This document shows positions 11,555 through 19,277 of a stretch of 64,000 nucleotides of DNA, one piece after another. Origin of the DNA: Rothia nasimurium (GTDB lineage Bacteria; Actinomycetota; Actinomycetes; Actinomycetales; Micrococcaceae); NCBI RefSeq assembly GCF_014217215.1, contig NZ_CP056080.1, positions 1 through 64,000 on the forward strand, read 5' to 3'. Numbering within the stretch: position 1 is the first letter of the stretch; every line of letters starts with the position of its first letter. The notes below the pieces were generated by a model, which was given only the letters and a program-made list of their open reading frames with translations, had not been told where the DNA came from and ran no database searches. Position numbers and translations under genes: made by a program.

Positions 11555-12748
11555 GTGACTACAGAACTCATCATTCTGGTGATCGTAGTGCTGACCGCAC
11601 TAGCCTTCGACTTCACCAACGGCTTCCACGACACCGCCAACGCCATGGCCTCATCTATCGCCACCGGCGCCCTTAAGCCCAAGGCGGCTGTCGCTCTCTC
11701 AGCCGTCCTTAACCTCATTGGCGCATTCCTCTCCATTGAGGTAGCTAAGACCGTCGGCTCCGGTCTCATCGATCTTGAAACTGCTGGCGGCGGCCCCAGC
11801 CTCATGCTGATCGTCTTTACCGGCCTGGTAGGTGCAATCCTCTGGAACGTCTTCACCTGGCTGCTGGGCCTGCCCTCCAGCTCCTCTCACGCCCTCTTCG
11901 GCGGCCTGATCGGCGCAACCCTGGCATCGCTGGGTGCAAGCGGCGTGCTCTGGAGTGGCGTGCTGATGAAGATTATCGTCCCCGCCCTGATGGCCCCGCT
12001 CATCGCGGGCGTTGTTGCCGGCTTCGGTGCTGCCATCATCTACGCACTGACCAAGAGCGTGCCCGGCGACCAGAAAAAGAAGAATTTCCGCTTCGGTCAA
12101 ATCTCTGCCGCTTTCCTGATGTCCCTGGCGCACGGTACTAACGATGCGCAGAAGACCATGGGCGTTATCTTCCTGGCCCTGGTTGCTGCCAACGAAATCA
12201 ACCCCGAAGCGGACATCCCCTTCTGGGTTCGCCTGGTCTGCGCCCTGGCTATCGCCCTGGGTACCTACCTGGGCGGCTGGCGCATCATCAAGACCATGGG
12301 TAAGGGTATCGTCGATATTGAAGGCCCCCAGGGCTTCGCGGCGGACGGCTCCTCGGCAGCTATCATCCTGACCTCCTCCCACTTCGGTATGGCCCTGTCT
12401 ACCACTCACGTGGCAACCGGCTCCATCATCGGCTCCGGCGTCGGCCGTCGCGCTAAGGTGAGCTGGTTAACCGCCCGCCGTATGGTTATCGCCTGGATTA
12501 TCACCCTACCCGCCGCTGGCTCCGTCGGTGCATTGACCTGGTTCGTGGGTAACGGCATCAACTCCATGACCGGTAGCGCCTGGATGGGCGAGGCAACCGT
12601 CTTCCTCATTCTGGTCGGCTTCTGCTTCTGGATGTGGGCCCACTCCCGCAAGAGCGCCGTCAGCCACATCGATATGCACTCGGGTGAGGCTGTCACAGCC
12701 CGTGAAGTACACACCGAGTCGATTCCCACCATGAAGGCCGGTTCCTAA
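11555..12748 (+). CDS. pit: Inorganic phosphate transporter, PiT family
   Basis: A cation-phosphate symporter of the cytoplasmic membrane. The product of about 397 residues has around ten hydrophobic helices and the two duplicated PiT signatures: FDFTNGFHDTANAMASSIATGA near the N-terminus and SLAHGTNDAQKTMGV in the middle. The start is taken as GTG 11555 (MTTELIIL). An upstream TTG at 11534 is possible but adds a polar lead. A small membrane-protein gene begins at the base after its stop, so the two are co-translated. The pair lies between the two tRNA-Ala/5S units. Confidence 0.94.
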   Translation: MTTELIILVIVVLTALAFDFTNGFHDTANAMASSIATGALKPKAAVALSAVLNLIGAFLSIEVAKTVGSGLIDLETAGGGPSLMLIVFTGLVGAILWNVFTWLLGLPSSSSHALFGGLIGATLASLGASGVLWSGVLMKIIVPALMAPLIAGVVAGFGAAIIYALTKSVPGDQKKKNFRFGQISAAFLMSLAHGTNDAQKTMGVIFLALVAANEINPEADIPFWVRLVCALAIALGTYLGGWRIIKTMGKGIVDIEGPQGFAADGSSAAIILTSSHFGMALSTTHVATGSIIGSGVGRRAKVSWLTARRMVIAWIITLPAAGSVGALTWFVGNGINSMTGSAWMGEATVFLILVGFCFWMWAHSRKSAVSHIDMHSGEAVTAREVHTESIPTMKAGS

Positions 12749-13036
12749 ATGTTGATTGTTGATATCTTCCACAAGATTTACCCCGTATTCCTGGCCGGTC
12801 TGGGCTTTGGTGCTGGCCTGCCGATTCTCTACGCCCTGGGAGTGCGCCTGATGAGTGGCACCGCTGTAGAGACCCCCGAGGGTACTGTCTACACTGAGCC
12901 TGACCCTGTGGCCCGCGCTGCCGCCTACGTGCTGTTTGCGGTACTGGCTTTGGCTGTTGTGAGCGGTATTCTCTGGATCGCCAAGGACTTCATCTACGCC
13001 TACACCGGCTTCAACTTCCTGGGAGCTGCAGGCTAA
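12749..13036 (+). CDS. Small membrane protein linked to pit
   Basis: A 95-residue protein with two hydrophobic segments (about residues 10-35 and 57-78) and a polar middle (ETPEGTVYTEPDP). Its ATG abuts the pit stop codon (TAAATG), so translation is coupled. Similar small unnamed proteins commonly follow PiT transporters in actinobacteria. A role in transporter assembly or regulation is inference from position. A terminator follows at 13058. Confidence 0.7.
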   Translation: MLIVDIFHKIYPVFLAGLGFGAGLPILYALGVRLMSGTAVETPEGTVYTEPDPVARAAAYVLFAVLALAVVSGILWIAKDFIYAYTGFNFLGAAG

Positions 13037-13057
13037 AAGGGTTCTGTATATAGACGG

Positions 13058-13098
13058 CGGGGGCTGGTGGTTTGTAACCACCAGCCCCCGCTGGTTTT
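13058..13098 (+). terminator. Terminator after the pit operon
   Basis: A 13-bp perfect GC-rich stem (CGGGGGCTGGTGG and its complement), a seven-base loop, then CTGGTTTT. Confidence 0.85.
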
Positions 13099-13163
13099 AA
13101 GGGGCGGACGCCGGCGGGCTGGTGTCTTGTTTTGTGAGGGGAGACGCAGGTAGGGTGCGAAGT

Positions 13164-13898
13164 ATGGCGCTCAATGACCTTCCCTTACGCAGTATCACCG
13201 CCCGTAGCGATTTCGAGCCGCTCACCGGCGTCCGCGCCCATACCTGGCCCTATAATCTTGCGGTCACTCGGGCGGCGCTCGCAGGGCTCACCTTTGGTCA
13301 ACTCACCATTATTGTGGGAGAAAACGGGGCCGGTAAATCCTCCCTCATAGAATCCATCGCAGAAGCCTACGGCCTGCCTCTCGGGGGCGGGGATAACAGG
13401 GTTGCCCGCCCTACCTATGAGCAGGCCTCCGCCTTCGGTGCTGACTTACAGGTTATACGCGGGGCTGCCGGACGCCGGGCAGGGCTCTTCCTACGAGCTG
13501 AGGGAATGCTGGCCCACCTAGAACACATGGCCAGCCTCGACTCACAGCAGGCAGCCGATATTCTGCGCCTCTCCCACGGGGAGGGCACCCAGCGTTTACT
13601 TGAAGAATCCTTCGATGATTACGGCCTCTGGATCCTTGATGAACCCGAATCAGGCCTATCTTTCTCGGGGCAGCTTGAACTGTGCGCCCGCATCCTCGCC
13701 TTTCTTGAGCGAGACGGGCAAGTAGTGCTCTGCACCCATAGCCCGCTCCTTGCTGCGCTCGCTGCACGCCGCAATGAACTGGTGTGGGAAATAGGGGAGT
13801 GGGGCATTCAGAGACTGGCCTGGGCTGAGCTTGATATGACCACCCACTGGCGCAATATGCTCGATGATCCTGATATGTACCTGCACCACCTTGGGTAA
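13164..13898 (+). CDS. ABC-type/AAA ATPase (predicted ATPase)
   Basis: A 244-residue ATP-binding protein with Walker A VGENGAGKSS (about residue 54), an ABC-like signature LSHGEGTQ (about 138), Walker B LWILDEPESGLSF (about 158-170) and an H-loop CTHSPLL. It has no membrane segment, and no permease gene is adjacent. Proteins of this type resemble stand-alone predicted ATPases related to RecF/SMC or ABC heads. The ATG at 13164 is preferred. An in-frame upstream start at 13122 adds 14 residues. The substrate is unknown. It lies immediately before the second tRNA-Ala/5S unit. Confidence 0.8.
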   Translation: MALNDLPLRSITARSDFEPLTGVRAHTWPYNLAVTRAALAGLTFGQLTIIVGENGAGKSSLIESIAEAYGLPLGGGDNRVARPTYEQASAFGADLQVIRGAAGRRAGLFLRAEGMLAHLEHMASLDSQQAADILRLSHGEGTQRLLEESFDDYGLWILDEPESGLSFSGQLELCARILAFLERDGQVVLCTHSPLLAALAARRNELVWEIGEWGIQRLAWAELDMTTHWRNMLDDPDMYLHHLG

Positions 13899-14020
13899 AC
13901 CGGGGTATATCGCCTATTTTCAGACTTTCACTCTCAACCTGTGGCGGAGCTAACCGTGCATTTGGTAGAATTGGTTTGCGCGTGCAAAAAACCTGTAGTA
14001 AGGTAGAAGCATAACACCAC

Positions 14021-14093
14021 GGGGGCGTGGCGCAATTGGTAGCGCACCTGCTTTGCAAGCAGGGGGTTAGGGGTTCGAGTCCCCTCGCCTCCA
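14021..14093 (+). tRNA. tRNA-Ala (TGC anticodon), copy 2
   Basis: Identical over 73 nt to the tRNA at 10926, with the same cloverleaf. The upstream flank differs from the first base outside the gene, so this copy must have its own promoter (possibly around 13985-14010) or read-through. Confidence 0.97.
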
Positions 14094-14096
14094 CTC

Positions 14097-14212
14097 TTCG
14101 GTGATTATAGCAAGAGGGAAACACCCGGTCCCATCCCGAACCCGGAAGTTAAGGCTCTTAGCGCCGATGGTACTGCACTGGCGACGGTGTGGGAGAGTAG
14201 GTCATCGCCGAA
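14097..14212 (+). rRNA. rrf: 5S ribosomal RNA, orphan copy 2
   Basis: Identical to the 5S gene at 11002, again three bases after tRNA-Ala and without 16S/23S genes nearby. Confidence 0.93.
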
Positions 14213-14223
14213 TTAAATTTGGT

Positions 14224-14259
14224 AAGGAACCCCAGTCGAAAGACTGGGGTTCCTTTTTT
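14224..14259 (+). terminator. Rho-independent terminator after 5S copy 2
   Basis: The same 14-bp stem, GAAA loop and six-T tail as at 11129. Confidence 0.95.
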
Positions 14260-14279
14260 GTGTACGCAGTTCTTTTGGC

Positions 14280-14344
14280 GAGCGTGCGTGATATCGCTGA
14301 GCGTGCGCAGGGCGGGTGCACGCTCAGCGATATGGTGCACGCTC
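14280..14344. repeat. Long imperfect inverted repeat upstream of gltS
   Basis: Arms of 27 bases (14280-14306 and 14318-14344) pair except for a three-base internal mismatch. Each arm has two copies of GAGCGTGC or its complement GCACGCTC, giving four related 8-mers. No T run follows, so it is more likely a protein-binding array or a leader structure than a terminator. Confidence 0.6.
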
Positions 14345-14478
14345 GTGTCCGTCCACCCCTGTCATAAGTAGCCAGAGGCAACCCTATATAGGTAAACTAA
14401 ACACTTCAAAAGTAAGTAGTGTTGCAATCTCTGTGATTGTAGGTGCAAGGACGCACCAGCGAGAACAAAGGCAAAACC

Positions 14479-15945
14479 ATGTCACCACAAGCAGTTGGCT
14501 TCGCCCTCCTCATCCTCGGCGTAGCCCTTCTCATCGGCAAGATTATTCGAGTTAAAGTCGGCTGGGTGCAAGCCCTCTTCCTGCCCAGCTCCATCGTGGC
14601 GGGCGTCCTTCTGCTCCTGCTCGGGCCCCAGGTGCTCGGCCGGTTCTCCGGCCCCTGGGGCGAAAACGGCCTCTTTACCGACGCCATGCTCACCACCTGG
14701 GGAGCCCTCCCCGGCCTGCTCATCAGCGTCATCTTCGCAACCATGTTCCTGGGCCAGGAACTCCCCACCCCCAAGCGGGCTGTGCAGCTCGCCGGCCCCC
14801 AGCTCTCCCTGGGCGTGGCTCTAGGGTCAGGCCAGTACGTCGTGGGCCTGCTCCTTGCCGCCCTGGTACTCGTCCCCGTCTTTGCAGCCTCGCCCATGAC
14901 CGGTGCCCTCATCGAAATCGCCTTCGAGGGCGGGCACGGCACCGCTGCCGGTATGCGCGGCGTCATGGAAGACCTGGGCTTCAGCGAAGGCGCCGACCTG
15001 GCAGTTGGTCTGGCAACCGTAGGTATCGTGGGCGGTATCGTCATCGGTATTGCCCTCATCAACTGGGGCGTGCGCACCGGCAAGACCGAAATTCTCAAGG
15101 GCGACGCCAAGATGTCGATTGCCGAGCAGAAAGGCCTCTTCCGCGAGGACGAACACTACTCGGCCGGCACTATGACTTCCCGCCCGGCGTCCGTCGAACC
15201 GCTCTCCCTGCACATGGCCATTATGGCGCTGGCAGTGCTGGTGGGCTGGCTAATTCTGGAGGGCCTGCGCTGGATTGAGCAGCAGACCTACGCCTCTATC
15301 ATGCTGGACGAGAATACCCCGCTTGAAATCTTCGCCTATGTGCCGCTCTTCCCCATGGCCCTGCTGGGCGGCGTTATCGTGCAGATGGCAGCTAAGGCGG
15401 TAGGGGCTGCTTCTATCATCGACCACCAGATGATGCTGCGTATTCAGGGCTGGGCCCTGGACTTCCTCATCGTCGCCGCAATCGCCAACCTGTCCCTACA
15501 GGCTGTGGGTGAGAACCTTGCTGTCTTCGCCATTCTGGCGGTGGCCGGTATCGGCTTCAACGTGGCTATTTTCCTCTGGCTGGCCCCGCGCCTGATCGGC
15601 CGCTACTGGTTTGAACGCGGTATCGGCGACTTTGGCCAGTCTATGGGGGTCACCGCCACCGGCCTGATTCTGATGCGCGTTGTTGACCCCAAGGGCGAGT
15701 CCCCTGCCTTCGAAGCCTTCGGCTACAAGCAGCTGGTCTTCGAACCCTTCTTCGGCGGTGGCCTGGTGACCGCCCTGGCCGTCCCTGTCATTTATCTGAC
15801 CGGAATCTGGCCCCTTTTCTTCGTCATGCTCGCCATCTTCATTATCTCCATCGCGGTGGGGCTCATCTTTCTGCGCCCCAAAGAGATGAAGGACCGCGAG
15901 CGCCACACCCAGCAGATGCAGCAGGTCAAGGCTAAGGACGCTTAG
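14479..15945 (+). CDS. gltS: Sodium/glutamate symporter, GltS-like
   Basis: A membrane symporter of 488 residues with ten or more hydrophobic segments. The region EIAFEGGHGTAAGM is the GltS pore-loop signature, and a second GQSMGVTATGLILMR region lies in the C-terminal half. This matches the glutamate:Na+ symporter family. It is longer than E. coli GltS (about 400) because of a charged middle segment (about residues 205-245). The start is ATG 14479, with AAAGG 7 bases upstream. An in-frame GTG at 14443 is less likely. Glutamate uptake would feed the NAD-glutamate dehydrogenases at the far end of the window. Confidence 0.88.
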   Translation: MSPQAVGFALLILGVALLIGKIIRVKVGWVQALFLPSSIVAGVLLLLLGPQVLGRFSGPWGENGLFTDAMLTTWGALPGLLISVIFATMFLGQELPTPKRAVQLAGPQLSLGVALGSGQYVVGLLLAALVLVPVFAASPMTGALIEIAFEGGHGTAAGMRGVMEDLGFSEGADLAVGLATVGIVGGIVIGIALINWGVRTGKTEILKGDAKMSIAEQKGLFREDEHYSAGTMTSRPASVEPLSLHMAIMALAVLVGWLILEGLRWIEQQTYASIMLDENTPLEIFAYVPLFPMALLGGVIVQMAAKAVGAASIIDHQMMLRIQGWALDFLIVAAIANLSLQAVGENLAVFAILAVAGIGFNVAIFLWLAPRLIGRYWFERGIGDFGQSMGVTATGLILMRVVDPKGESPAFEAFGYKQLVFEPFFGGGLVTALAVPVIYLTGIWPLFFVMLAIFIISIAVGLIFLRPKEMKDRERHTQQMQQVKAKDA

Positions 15946-15973
15946 GCGCGGCCCGGGTGCTCCGCCGCAGGGA

Positions 15974-16035
15974 TGAACTGCTCCCCACAAGTTGGACTAC
16001 TAAAAAACAGTCACCAACCAATGGGGAGCAGTTCA
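15974..16035. mobile_element. 62-bp relic with IS3 (IS150-group)-like ends
   Basis: Perfect 14-bp terminal inverted repeats (TGAACTGCTCCCCA at 15974-15987, complement at 16022-16035) enclose only 34 bases. The left end continues CAAGTTGGAC, as in IS150-group left ends, and the inward right end contains GGTTGGTGAC. No transposase is present, so this is either an element deleted to its two ends or a tiny non-autonomous derivative. Confidence 0.55.
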
Positions 16036-16108
16036 GAACGGGAGCCGGGGCCGGGCGTCCGCGCTCGCGGTGAGCGAGCTAAGGACGCGGGCTAGCGGTT
16101 TGTGAGGA

Positions 16109-16741
16109 CTAGGCGGCGGGGGTCTTCCAGGGGTCCTCAACGGGGCGAGAAGCCTTGAAAGCAGCCGCGCCGGCAACAGCGCCAGCAAGGATCAGACCGA
16201 AGACCAGCAGGCCCTTGTTGCCACCCTTGGCAGCCTTCTTCTGCTCCTTGGCGTAGCCCTTAGCAGCCTTAACGGCGGCCTTCTGAGCCTTCTTCAGAGC
16301 CTTCTTGTCGCCGGTGACCTTAGCGGCAACGGTCTCAACCTGGGTGGGAACCTCAGCGTCAGAGAGCTTGTCTGCAACGGTGCTTGCAACGTCGGCAGCC
16401 TTAACGCGGGCGGTAGCTACAGCGTTTTCAACGGCGGGGGTGACGTCGTCGATGGTGTGCTGAATCTTGTCAGCCAGGGTGGACTGAACCTTCTCCAGCT
16501 TCTTGGAGCTGTCCTTAGCAACAGACTGGGTTGCCTTTGAGATGTTCTTACCCTGCTTCTCAGCAGCCTTCTGCAGCGTTGAAACCTTCTTGCCGGTCAG
16601 CTTCTCGGCGCGAGCAGCCTTCTTCTCGGCCAGGGCGGTCAGCTTGTCAGCCTTCTTGCCGGTATTCTTAGCGGCCTTTGAGAAGAACTTCTCTGCCTGC
16701 TTCTGAGCCTTCTTAGCCTTGCTCTTCTTGCACAGTGCCAT
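16109..16741 (-). CDS. Lys/Ala-rich coiled-coil protein with C-terminal membrane segment
   Basis: A 210-residue, strongly basic protein (KKSKAKKAQKQAEKFFSKAA...) of predicted helical heptads. It ends in one hydrophobic segment (about residues 178-196, LLVFGLILAGAVAGAAAF) and a short tail. The N-terminal part resembles histone H1-like Lys/Ala repeats, so DNA or polyanion binding at the membrane is possible. I recognise no family. The ATG at 16741 has GAGGAAA upstream and is preferred over an ATG five codons earlier. It is monocistronic. Confidence 0.7.
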   Translation of the reverse strand: MALCKKSKAKKAQKQAEKFFSKAAKNTGKKADKLTALAEKKAARAEKLTGKKVSTLQKAAEKQGKNISKATQSVAKDSSKKLEKVQSTLADKIQHTIDDVTPAVENAVATARVKAADVASTVADKLSDAEVPTQVETVAAKVTGDKKALKKAQKAAVKAAKGYAKEQKKAAKGGNKGLLVFGLILAGAVAGAAAFKASRPVEDPWKTPAA

Positions 16742-16985
16742 GGTTGTTTCCTCCATGTGTGGGGCTGCCCCTAATCTAACTCATGAGTTTGAGTAGAGTG
16801 CGGTGGCAAGCAACTTACATTTAGTATCAGCTTACTTTCTAAAACCGTAAAAGTGCTTTGAGACGGCACAAAAACCCTCGTGTTTCTCTGCCCGCTAAAG
16901 TTAAGGGCTTCTGAAGAGTGCGCGGATGCCGGGGATTGCCCGCGCGAATGCGACGTGAATTCCCGAGGGGGCTTCGTCTTTAGGG

Positions 16986-17627
16986 CTAACGTTGTGCGAT
17001 AAGAGTAAAGATATGCCAAAACTTCTCACCAGTGAAAGTTTTTCCATGGTGGGCTTTTTCGTCGAAATGCAGCACGGTGAAATCTTCTAATGAGTCCTCA
17101 ACCCAGCTGCGCTCTACCGTGGAGATAAGTGGTTGCTCGGCCCATGAATCACGCGGACCAAGAAGGTCGACTGCGAGAATACCCCCTGGAGCTACAGCAT
17201 TGAGTATGCGTGACCATGCAGCAGGAAAATGTTCTGGCGGGCAAAAGGGAAGCGCAAAACCGGAGTAAATGAAATCAAAACTGTGCTCATCAAAGACGAA
17301 GTCTTGGGCAGTTGCTACAGAGTGCGACCAGTGTTTTAGGTAGTCGGGGTCTGCCTGCATGATGGTGCTCTGAATGAGGTTCTCACTGTGTGCATCAGGC
17401 TCTACAGAATGAACCTCAAATCCGTGGGAGAGAAGTTTAGCAGTTTCTATTCCTGCGCCAGCACCCAGGTCTAGAGCCCTACCCTTACCCGGTGAGTGGC
17501 AGTAGCTCAGCGCCTGTATAAGGAGAGGGCGGACAGGACGGCCTGCTTGCGCCTGGTTGTACTTAGCCCAATGGTCTTCGTCGGAGGAAAGCATGTCTTG
17601 ATAGTAGCCAGGAGAAATATGGCACAC
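16986..17627 (-). CDS. Class I SAM-dependent methyltransferase
   Basis: A 213-residue protein with motif I RALDLGAGAGIETAKLL (about residues 49-65), a following acidic VHSVEPDA that binds SAM ribose, and a DFIYSGFALPF motif near residue 115. This is the fold of small TehB/UbiE-like methyltransferases. The substrate is not evident. The start is GTG 17627. No strong Shine-Dalgarno is visible, and a downstream ATG (Met12) is possible. It is divergent from the decayed AAA gene. Confidence 0.75.
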   Translation of the reverse strand: MCHISPGYYQDMLSSDEDHWAKYNQAQAGRPVRPLLIQALSYCHSPGKGRALDLGAGAGIETAKLLSHGFEVHSVEPDAHSENLIQSTIMQADPDYLKHWSHSVATAQDFVFDEHSFDFIYSGFALPFCPPEHFPAAWSRILNAVAPGGILAVDLLGPRDSWAEQPLISTVERSWVEDSLEDFTVLHFDEKAHHGKTFTGEKFWHIFTLIAQR

Positions 17628-17711
17628 AATATATTACGTGAGCTGAATGCGTGATAAGCGCTGTTTTGCGACCGACCTAGCTAGAAGGCCACGCTTGTAG
17701 GGGCTACCCTG

Positions 17712-17771
17712 TTCTAAATCTTTCTAAGGCGTTCTAAAATATTTTTTAGAACGCCTTAGAAAGATTTAGAA
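17712..17771. repeat. Perfect 28-bp inverted repeat with phased TTCTAA
   Basis: Arms 17712-17739 and 17744-17771 are perfectly complementary around a TATT loop. Each arm carries TTCTAA (or TTAGAA) three times at exactly 10-bp spacing, one helical turn. It could be a binding array, a cruciform site or a small mobile hairpin. It lies where the 5' part of the adjacent decayed AAA gene would be expected. Confidence 0.7.
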
Positions 17772-17781
17772 ACATGCAGAA

Positions 17782-18556
17782 CGCTCCGGCTGGCTCACCC
17801 TCAGACTTGAAGGGAGTCTTACTTCCTCTGCCCAGAAACAGCTTCGTATCAAACTCGCACGAGATCTTGCCCAGCAGACCAGGGTAGCCACCCAGGGGCA
17901 TACTGGAAGTGCAATACAGTGAACTGCTCGATATGCTCCTGACAACCCAGCATGAGGCGGGACAACGGGAACTACCCTTTTACATCATCGGGGCCGGTCT
18001 GCCCTCAGTGCCCACCCGGCTAGGGGAAATCAAAACCTACGCCGAACGTCTCTTCAGCTACCGCGAAATAGGTGCTCTTACCCCGGAGGCGACCCGGCGG
18101 GCTTTCACCGAACCTATCCGCAGGCCCGGCGGCCATATCGTAGAAAGCGCCCTCGAAAAAGCAACCGTAGCCTCGCAGGGCTTCCCCTACTTCATTCAAC
18201 AGTACGGGCAGGCTATCTGGAACTCTGCCGCCCAACAGACCATCACCGACGACGATGTGCTTGCTGGCCTTGCCGTAGGGCGAAGCGAACTAGATAGCGG
18301 TTTTTACCTCACCCGCTGGCAGCGGACTACCAATGCAGAACAGGACTACCTGGTTGCTATGGCCCGCGTGATGAAAGGTCAGGCCGCCCGCACCGGAGAA
18401 ATCGCAGACCTGCTGGGCAAGACAGCTAACGGAACCAGCGTGGTGCGTAAATCCCTAATCGAGAAAGGCCTGGTGTATTCACCGGGTGTAGGCCAGCTGG
18501 CCTTTACTGTGCCGGGAATGCAGGACTTCGTGCTGAGACAGGCGGGGCAAGTGTAG
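17782..18556 (+). pseudogene. Decayed AAA ATP-binding protein
   Basis: The open part (GTG 17909 to 18556, 215 codons) reads like the C-terminal two thirds of an actinobacterial AAA ATPase: VQYSELLDML just after Walker B, IIGAGLPSVP sensor-like strand, then a helical lid and winged-helix tail ending VPGMQDFVL. There is no Walker A. Upstream, 17782-17905 encodes a plausible preceding segment (SGWLTLRLEGSLTSSAQKQL...) in a different frame, so the gene has lost its P-loop region and carries a frameshift. A truncated functional product cannot be excluded. Confidence 0.6.
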
Positions 18557-18645
18557 TCCGCGCCCTGGCGTCCGCCCCTTTCACTCACCGCAAAAGCTCA
18601 GGTCATATCTAGCGGCTGCCCACCTGCCCGTGCGAGAATAGGGGC

Positions 18646-19170
18646 ATGACTGCAACTGCAAAAGCAACTATTCACACCAACCACGGTGACATCGTCGTTA
18701 ACCTCTTCGGTAACCACGCACCGCTGACCGTCAAGAACTTCATCGGCCTGTCCGACGGCACCCAGGAATGGCGCCACCCCCGCACCGGCGAAGTACAGGA
18801 AGGCCCCCTCTACAAGGACGTCATCTTCCACCGCATCATCCGCGACTTCATGATCCAGGGTGGCGACCCCCTCGGTCAGGGTATCGGCGGCCCCGGCTAC
18901 CAGTTCAAGGACGAAATCCACCCCGAACTGAGCTTCAACAAGCCCTACCTGCTGGCTATGGCCAACGCAGGCCCCGGCACCAACGGCTCCCAGTTCTTCA
19001 TCACCACCGTTGAGACCCCCTGGCTCAACGGCCGCCACACCATCTTCGGTGAGGTTGCAGATGAGGACTCCAAGAAGGTCGTTGACGCCATCGAAGGTGT
19101 AGCAACCGGCGCTATGGATCGCCCCGTCGAGGACGTCGTTATCTCATCCATCGACATCGAAGAACTCTAA
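18646..19170 (+). CDS. ppiA: Peptidyl-prolyl cis-trans isomerase, cyclophilin type
   Basis: A cytoplasmic cyclophilin of 174 residues catalysing proline isomerisation. The active-site pattern is clear: VIFHRIIRDFMIQGGDP (Arg and Phe), MANAGPGTNGSQFFITT, and TPWLNGRHTIFGEV with the Trp that binds cyclosporin. There is no signal peptide. It is followed by a terminator and the rhomboid gene, the usual order near actinobacterial gyrA. Confidence 0.96.
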   Translation: MTATAKATIHTNHGDIVVNLFGNHAPLTVKNFIGLSDGTQEWRHPRTGEVQEGPLYKDVIFHRIIRDFMIQGGDPLGQGIGGPGYQFKDEIHPELSFNKPYLLAMANAGPGTNGSQFFITTVETPWLNGRHTIFGEVADEDSKKVVDAIEGVATGAMDRPVEDVVISSIDIEEL

Positions 19171-19189
19171 ACCTTCCACAGGTTAGTGC

Positions 19190-19219
19190 AAGGCCCGCCC
19201 CTTCCTGGGTGGGCCTTTG
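19190..19219 (+). terminator. Terminator after ppiA
   Basis: Stem AAGGCCCGCCC / GGGTGGGCCTT with one wobble, six-base loop. The T tail is weak. Confidence 0.7.
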
Positions 19220-19277
19220 CTCTACCCTAGAAAAAATTTTTTTGAGCGGCTAACGCCGCAGTTGAAAGGACGAGCGC

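Larger units (their letters stand above)
14021..14261 (+). repeat. 241-bp tRNA-Ala/5S/terminator duplicate, copy 2
   Basis: Direct repeat of 10926-11166 with no differences seen. Together the copies bracket about 2.85 kb holding pit, its small partner and the ATPase gene. Confidence 0.95.

Noticed and set aside
10926-14261. Treating the tRNA-Ala/5S pair as a composite transposon
   Set aside because: No transposase, terminal inverted repeats or target duplications are visible at the unit ends; duplication by recombination is simpler.
14101-14367. Open frame across the second 5S rRNA
   Set aside because: It lies in the rRNA and its terminator; coding is implausible.
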